A stretch of DNA of 64,000 nt from Bacteroidales bacterium (GTDB taxonomy: Bacteria; Bacteroidota; Bacteroidia; Bacteroidales; P3): positions 62,001 to 126,000 of the forward strand of contig JAFVCE010000013.1 in assembly GCA_017479385.1 (NCBI GenBank), in the 5' to 3' direction. Of this stretch, positions 59,698 through 64,000 are shown in pieces; position 1 is the stretch's first letter; each line of letters begins with the position of its first letter. The translations under genes were made by a program, and so were the position numbers. Below the pieces are notes generated by a model. That model saw only the letters and a list, made by a program, of their open reading frames with translations. It made no database searches and was not told where the DNA came from.

Positions 59698-59729
59698 ATG
59701 AGGGTATTCCTTTTGTGGGATACCCTCAT
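59698..59729 (-). terminator. Rho-independent terminator of birA
   Basis: A 13-bp stem (ATGAGGGTATTCC with one wobble pair) and a six-base loop; on the - strand it is followed by AAGTTTTATTATTAT, about 50 bases after the birA stop. Confidence 0.75.
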
Positions 59730-59778
59730 CGTAGGTGATTTTAGGTTCTTGCTGCGACCTCACTCTGGCGAGCAGCCC

Positions 59779-60510
59779 TCAGTCGTCGAAGAGGAATTCA
59801 ACCTCCTTCATCGCGCAGCGCAGTTGCACTCCCTCGGCGGTGGCGAGCAGCAGGTGGCCCTCGTCGTCTGTGCCGGTGGCGGTGGCCGTCAGTTCGCGGT
59901 CGTGGTAGCGGTAGCGCGCAGCCACGTTGCGGCGGTAGAGAAGGCCCAAGTAGTCGGCCTCCAACTCGGCCGTGCGGCCCTGGCGCAGTGTCTCGTATCG
60001 GCGTTGGAGGGCTGTGAGCAGCAGTTCGAGCTCGGCTTCGGGGTCATAGTGCCGGCCGGTGAGCAGCACGAGCGAGGTGGGCCGCCCTGCCTCGGGGCCG
60101 AAGTGGGTCTGGTTCAGGTTCAGACCTATGCCACACACGGCGGCCGCGAAGCGGCCGCCGCATAACCGCGACTCGATGAGTATGCCGCTCAGCTTGCGGT
60201 CGCCAACCATCACGTCGTTCGGCCACTTCAGGCTCACCCCCTCAACCCGCTGTCGCGCATAGTCGGCCACACCCAAGGCCACGGCTTGGGTAAGCCCAAA
60301 TTGGCGCGCTGGCAGCAGGAACGTGGGTTTAAGCAGCAGGCTGAAGGTCAGGTTCAACCCCGGCTCGCTCGCCCAGTGGTTGCCCTGCTGGCCGCGCCCG
60401 GCGGTCTGGCTGCGGGCAGCCACCACGGTCCACTCCTCGGTTTGGTCGAGTGGCAACTCGCCACAGAGGCGGTTGGTTGAGTCGGTTGTGTCGAACCACG
60501 TGATATTCAT
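59779..60510 (-). CDS. birA: Biotin--[acetyl-CoA-carboxylase] ligase
   Basis: Enzyme of 243 aa without an N-terminal DNA-binding domain (class I). WFDTTDSTNRLC at the N-terminus, TAGRGQQGNHWASEPGLNL and LKWPNDVMVGDRKLSGILIE are the biotin- and AMP-binding loops. It attaches biotin to carboxylase carrier proteins. Codons at 60138-60160 form a perfect 10-bp hairpin (CGGCGGCCGC, loop GAA), encoding CGGRFAAAVCG, which sits in the core of the enzyme. It lies 11 bases after the CoA-transferase stop. Confidence 0.92.
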   Translation of the reverse strand: MNITWFDTTDSTNRLCGELPLDQTEEWTVVAARSQTAGRGQQGNHWASEPGLNLTFSLLLKPTFLLPARQFGLTQAVALGVADYARQRVEGVSLKWPNDVMVGDRKLSGILIESRLCGGRFAAAVCGIGLNLNQTHFGPEAGRPTSLVLLTGRHYDPEAELELLLTALQRRYETLRQGRTAELEADYLGLLYRRNVAARYRYHDRELTATATGTDDEGHLLLATAEGVQLRCAMKEVEFLFDD

Positions 60511-60521
60511 TGCCTTAGTGG

Positions 60522-61829
60522 CTATTCGGTTACGTATTTACATTGGAAGCGACGCTCGTACTCCTCTATCAGCAGTGGGCGGAAGTCGGGGTGCGCAATC
60601 TTAATCAGGTCCTCGGCGCGGTGTTGCAGGGTGCGCCCTTTGAGGCGAGCAATACCATATTCGGTAACGATATAGTTCACGTCGTTGCGCGTTGTGCTCA
60701 CAGCCGAGCCCGGTGTGAGGAACGGCTTGATGCGCGAAATGGTGCCGCCGGCCGCGGTGCTGGGCATGGCAATAATGCTCTTGCCCTCGCGCGCCATCGA
60801 CGCTCCGCGCACAAAGTCAATCTGTCCACCAATGCCGCTATACTGGCGCATACCTATGCTCTCGCTGGCCACCTGACCCATCAAGTCGACCTCGAGGCAC
60901 GAGTTGATAGAAATCATGCGGTATTGCTGGGCAATGATGAGCGGGTCGTTGGTGTAGTCTACCGGGTAAAGCTCAATCTGCTCGTTGCCGTCAACAAAGT
61001 CGTACAGCTCGCGGCTACCCATTACGAAAGTGGCCACCACCTTGCCCTTGTGCATAGTTTTGCGGCTGCCGTTGATAATGCCCTTCTTCATCAGTTCGGC
61101 CACCCCGTCCGAGAACATCTCGGAGTGAATGCCGAGGTCGTTCTTGTCGCCCAAAGCGTTGAGCACAGCGTTCGGAATGGCGCCAATGCCCAGTTGCAGG
61201 GTCGAGCCGTCGGTTACGAGCGAGGCGCAGTTGGTGCCAATGGCCTGCTCCACCTCAGACGGAGCCTCAGAGTGCAGCTCGGGCAGCGCATAGGCGCAGG
61301 GAATAATGTGGTCTATCTGCGACACGTGAATCATGCAGTCGCCATAAACGAAAGGCATCATCTCGTTGGTCTCGATAATCACGCTCTTGGCGCAGCGAAT
61401 GGCGGCAAGTGCGTAGTCGCACGAAAGGCCGAGCGAGCAGTAGCCGTCGTCGTTGGGCGGAGTGGCTTGAAACACAGCCACATCGCACGGAATTTCGTCG
61501 CCAATCATGCTTGGCACATCGTGAAAATAGGCTGGGAAGAAGTCGCCTGCTAAATGGTTGACCGCCTCGCGCGAGTTGCCGCTCAAGAAGTTGCTCACGT
61601 GGCGAAAGTGGCCGTAGCAGCGCGGGTGTAGCAACTCGTTGTCGCCCAGCGTGGTCATGTGGAAAATGAGCACATCGTTATAGTCTTCGCAGTGCTCGGC
61701 CATAGCGTGAGGAATGATTTTGGGGACTGCCGCGGCGTGACCCAGCACCACGCAGTCGCCATCGTGTATGTCCTTAATGGCGTCCTCGGGGCGCGACACC
61801 TTTCTTTTATATTCGTCTTTCCAATTCAT
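60522..61829 (-). CDS. Acetyl-CoA hydrolase/4-hydroxybutyrate CoA-transferase family protein
   Basis: CoA transferase of 435 aa. The family motifs are LGIGAIPNAVLNAL, the active-site glutamate in LGIHSEMFSDG, and the C-terminal GGQIDFVRGASMAREGKSI with YIVTEYGIARLKGRT. Such enzymes move CoA between acetyl-CoA and butyrate, 4-hydroxybutyrate or succinate; in fermenting Bacteroidales they serve acetate, butyrate or propionate formation. Which acid cannot be decided here. Own promoter at 61895; birA probably reads from it as well. Confidence 0.9.
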   Translation of the reverse strand: MNWKDEYKRKVSRPEDAIKDIHDGDCVVLGHAAAVPKIIPHAMAEHCEDYNDVLIFHMTTLGDNELLHPRCYGHFRHVSNFLSGNSREAVNHLAGDFFPAYFHDVPSMIGDEIPCDVAVFQATPPNDDGYCSLGLSCDYALAAIRCAKSVIIETNEMMPFVYGDCMIHVSQIDHIIPCAYALPELHSEAPSEVEQAIGTNCASLVTDGSTLQLGIGAIPNAVLNALGDKNDLGIHSEMFSDGVAELMKKGIINGSRKTMHKGKVVATFVMGSRELYDFVDGNEQIELYPVDYTNDPLIIAQQYRMISINSCLEVDLMGQVASESIGMRQYSGIGGQIDFVRGASMAREGKSIIAMPSTAAGGTISRIKPFLTPGSAVSTTRNDVNYIVTEYGIARLKGRTLQHRAEDLIKIAHPDFRPLLIEEYERRFQCKYVTE

Positions 61830-61894
61830 AGGTTATGAGCTATTTGTTTGTTATAGTGACATTTACGTTCGAGTGTCTAAAAAGTTTCGTTTTG

Positions 61895-61902
61895 CAAAAT
61901 TA
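61895..61902 (-). promoter_or_regulatory. Promoter -7 element (TAATTTTG) of the CoA-transferase gene
   Basis: Read on the - strand: TAATTTTG followed by CA, 66 bases before the ATG. The remaining 61903-62122 stretch holds nothing I recognise. Confidence 0.7.
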
Positions 61903-62122
61903 CGCAATTTTTACATACCTACAAAGAAAGACTTCATATTTATTTTTCGCCATCTCGGCAGAGTGCAGTGCCAAAAGAAAAAGGGCTTTCCGATTGGGTC
62001 TGCATCCGAGTTTTTACTCGCTGGCAGGGGTAAAACTCTCTCGTGGCAAAATATGCGTGCCGCGAGGTCTGCTGCTATACGCAGTGTGCGCCACAAGCTC
62101 GCTCTGTGCGAGGAATGTGGGT

Positions 62123-62768
62123 TTACTGTATCAGCAGTTTCTTGGTTGTGGTGCCGGCGGTTGTTACGAGGCGGACGAGGTAGGAGCCTTGCGGCAGGTG
62201 CGAGGTGTCGTATTCGCCTATATTATAAAACTTAACAAAGTGTCGATGGACAAGGCCATATATAGTCAAAGTGTCGTCGGTAAGTATCCTATTGATTACG
62301 TTAGCCCAGTAGCAATTGTCATTATTAGGTAAATTAGAGATTATATATCCATTAGTGGAAGGGTTTGCAAGGCACGAATCTGCAGGGGAAAGGTACAAGT
62401 CGCCATCGAGTAGATTGAATTTTGGTATGTCGTCTTGAGCCACAGAGCCCAAAGCGAGTATGGTGGCGAGGGATAGTTCATATTCGACATAATTTTTTTG
62501 ATTATTATTAGAAGCATATAACGGTGTCAGTAGTGTTATGTACAGTACTTGGCGGATAGAGTATCTGTACTTGATGGTACACTGAAAGGCTATTGTACGC
62601 AAAAACGTAGGACCCTATGCTGCCAAGATTTTGTTGATTAGGAGCTTAAGAAACATACTCGATGGTGGCATCTTGAGCAGACATTGGGCTGTTGAGACCT
62701 GCCAAGATGGTTACGATGGCTACGAGGATGAGCCTCCAGATTGGTTTTTTTGTAATTTTTGTGTTCAT
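62123..62768 (-). pseudogene. Decayed T9SS-secreted protein gene
   Basis: An ORF from the ATG at 62768 encodes a clear signal peptide (WRLILVAIVTILAGLNSPMS, cleaved before AQDATIEYVS) but stops at TAA 62646 after 40 residues. In the same frame beyond that stop the DNA still reads sensibly (APNQQNLGSIGSYVFAYNSL, then YHQVQILYPPS) until a second stop. The frame then shifts to one ending in TSHLPQGSYLVRLVTTAGTT and KKLLIQ, a T9SS type A sorting domain (from 62602 the second frame is open). One nonsense change and one frameshift thus separate signal, body and sorting domain. Promoter at 62832 looks intact. A short real 40-aa peptide cannot be excluded. Confidence 0.65.
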
Positions 62769-62831
62769 ATTTATTTGGTTTTGGTTGATATTCAAATGGT
62801 TATGTATGCGATACACCATACAATCTACCTA

Positions 62832-62839
62832 CAAAGGTA
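62832..62839 (-). promoter_or_regulatory. Promoter -7 element (TACCTTTG) of the decayed T9SS gene
   Basis: Read on the - strand: TACCTTTG, with TTTG about 20 bases upstream, 64 bases before the ATG at 62768. Confidence 0.72.
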
Positions 62840-62899
62840 GAAATATTTTTGAATAAAACCAAATTTTTTTCGAATTTTTTAGAGTCAGTTTATTATTAG

Positions 62900-62939
62900 T
62901 AAAAAAGAAAAAGCGCCGGTTGTTTAGACCAGGCGCTTT
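62900..62939 (-). terminator. Rho-independent terminator of frr
   Basis: On the - strand AAAGCGCC, a loop that pairs internally (GGT/ACC), GGCGCTTT, then TTCTTTTTT, 24 bases after the frr stop. Confidence 0.85.
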
Positions 62940-62963
62940 GTGTGTTGAAAACTGTGGTCGAGG

Positions 62964-63527
62964 TCAGACGGTCATGATTTCTTTCTCTTTGGTGCTGAAG
63001 ATTTTATCACATTCGGCGATGTATTTGTCGGTGATGTCTTGAAGCTCTTTCTCGACTTGTTTCACCTCGTCTTCGGGTACCGATTTGTCTTTGAGTTTCT
63101 TCACTTTATCCATCACGTTGCGACGGGCGTTGCGGATGTTGACTTTAGAGTTCTCGACCTCGGATTTGGCGGCTTTGGTGAGTTCGCGGCGGCGCTCCTC
63201 GGTGAGGGGAGGGACGATGATGCGCAAGAGGTCGCCTTCGATACGGGGGGTGAAGCCGAGGTTGGCATCGAGGATGGCTTTGTTGATGGTGGAAACGATA
63301 GATTTCTCCCACGGTTGGATGACGATGGAGCGTGCGTCGGGGGTGTTGATGTTGGCAACCTGGCTGATGTCGGTGGGGGTGCCGTAGTAGTCGATTTTTA
63401 CCCCTTCGAGCATTCCTGGATTGGCTTTGCCGGCGCGTATTTTGGCCAGTTCCTTCTCGAGGAAGTTGATTGCGCTGTGCATACTGTTTTTAGCCTCGTC
63501 GAGGCAGGCTTTTGATAGGTCGTTCAT
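62964..63527 (-). CDS. frr: Ribosome recycling factor
   Basis: Protein of 187 aa, the standard RRF length, which with EF-G splits the post-termination ribosome. SMHSAINFLEKELAKIRAGK and NPGMLEGVKIDYYGTPTDIS with VANINTPDARSIVIQPWEKS are the conserved helix-1 and domain-II stretches; RRELTKAAKSEVENSKVNIR is the hinge to the third helix. It lies seven bases after pyrH, the conserved pyrH-frr order, and ends in a strong terminator. Confidence 0.96.
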   Translation of the reverse strand: MNDLSKACLDEAKNSMHSAINFLEKELAKIRAGKANPGMLEGVKIDYYGTPTDISQVANINTPDARSIVIQPWEKSIVSTINKAILDANLGFTPRIEGDLLRIIVPPLTEERRRELTKAAKSEVENSKVNIRNARRNVMDKVKKLKDKSVPEDEVKQVEKELQDITDKYIAECDKIFSTKEKEIMTV

Positions 63528-63534
63528 AATATTT

Positions 63535-64000
63535 TTAGTTTTTGGTTACTTCGGTTCCGATAGGTTCGCCGCTCACCACGCGAAGCAGGTTGCCCGGACG
63601 GTTCATGTCGAAGACGTAAATGGGCAGGTTGTTTTCTTCGCAGAGTGCAAAGGCGGTGAGGTCCATGACTTTGAGTTTGCGGTTCATGGCTTCGGCAAAG
63701 GTGAGGTGTTGGAATTTCTGTGCCGAGGGGTCTTTCTCGGGGTCTGCGGTGTAGATTCCGTCGACGCGTGTGCCTTTGAGTATGGCGTCGGCCTCGATTT
63801 CTATGGCGCGCAGGGTCGAGGCGGTGTCGGTGGTGAAGAAAGGGTTGCCGGTGCCACCACCAATGATGACCACGCGGCCATCGGTCAGTGCCTCTTGTGC
63901 GCGGCGGCGGCTCATGGCTTGGCAGATGGGTTCGATGGTGAGGCCGCCAAGCAGTTCGGTTCGCAGGCCTTGGCGTTCGAGTTCGGCCTGTAGAGCAAGG
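63535..64000 (-). CDS. pyrH: UMP kinase, C-terminal part (5' end outside the window)
   Basis: The frame is open to base 64000; the visible part, about 155 residues, includes RVVIIGGGTGNPFFTTDTAS, the nucleotide-binding glycine-rich loop of the amino acid kinase fold, then AILKGTRVDGIYTADPEKDP and YVFDMNRPGNLLRVVSGEPIGT at the end, all typical of bacterial PyrH. It phosphorylates UMP to UDP and is the start of pyrimidine nucleotide supply. An ATG inside the frame at 63915 is not the true start, since upstream codons (LGGLTIEPICQA) match PyrH. Confidence 0.94.
   Translation of the reverse strand, partial: LALQAELERQGLRTELLGGLTIEPICQAMSRRRAQEALTDGRVVIIGGGTGNPFFTTDTASTLRAIEIEADAILKGTRVDGIYTADPEKDPSAQKFQHLTFAEAMNRKLKVMDLTAFALCEENNLPIYVFDMNRPGNLLRVVSGEPIGTEVTKN

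Noticed and set aside
60543-61553. Open frame of 336 codons antisense to the CoA-transferase gene
   Set aside because: A shadow; the - strand gene has an intact active-site glutamate motif.
1-64000. tRNA, rRNA or known riboswitch genes
   Set aside because: I looked for tRNA-like cloverleaf ends and T-loop words in the gaps and saw none convincing; a covariance-model search would be decisive.

Overview
The window looks like a chromosomal contig from an uncultured member of the Bacteroidales (phylum Bacteroidota). Nearly every promoter I can find has the Bacteroidota -7 element (TAnnTTTG, usually followed by CA). Several secreted proteins end in type IX secretion (T9SS) type A-like C-terminal domains. 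The gene repertoire (DUF5686 outer-membrane protein, DUF2723, LptE-like lipoprotein, recQ, QueA of about 405 aa, kbl) is typical of the order. By eye the DNA is moderately GC-rich, with codon use dominated by CTC-GAC and GTC-GAC. I cannot assign a genus.

Layout. (1) 1-7509: polysaccharide genes on the + strand, almost all with 4-11 base overlaps: a partial membrane protein, the sugar aminotransferase wecE, two large polytopic GT-C-like proteins, two GT2 enzymes and a GT14 branching enzyme. (2) 7599-14302: an accessory interruption with a separately promoted GT2, a DUF5686 outer-membrane protein and a beta-barrel protein flanked by two transposase remnants, an AAA+/DUF4143 ATPase behind three 32-bp operator-like repeats, and a gene-free stretch holding an array of 11-bp units. 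(3) 14303-28865: the polysaccharide locus resumes with glycosyltransferases, an OCH1-like enzyme, a third polytopic protein, a GT4, a FemAB-like transferase, DUF354, a hexapeptide acetyltransferase, a polysaccharide deacetylase and wecB. It ends in the Wza-like and Wzc-like export genes and an OmpA-family protein. (4) 29185-41865, - strand: comF, queA, pssA, a TPR/OmpA-like lipoprotein, and a recQ-adaptor-RND-TolC unit. (5) 41948-43687, + strand: kdsD and lptB (LPS supply and transport). (6) 43972-57723, - strand: a subtilase with a stand-alone propeptide-like partner, kbl, a small ORF with lptE and DUF2723, a phosphohexomutase, a GT2, an M14 peptidase with GtrA, a secreted unknown, a phosphopantetheinyl transferase and a Sua5/YrdC protein. 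(7) 57853-64000: a POT transporter, birA, a CoA transferase, a decayed T9SS cargo gene, frr and the 3' part of pyrH.

How the genes work together. The first 27 kb should build and export a complex surface polysaccharide. WecB supplies ManNAc-type sugar, WecE a 4-amino sugar, the glycosyltransferases assemble and branch the chain, and the Wza/Wzc-like pair sets length and export. kdsD, lptB and the lptE-like gene serve LPS synthesis and transport. The remaining genes are mostly housekeeping or secreted peptidases.

The most unusual signal is a dispersed repeat family with a strict 11-bp period (unit consensus about YYNNNNYCGRR, commonest unit TTAAGGTCGTA). It occurs at nine places. The largest is a 17-unit array at 13834-14020; four copies lie inside coding sequences, one of them as an in-frame tandem duplication. 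Wherever neighbouring genes share one direction, the repeat is in the sense orientation. I do not recognise it as a described element.
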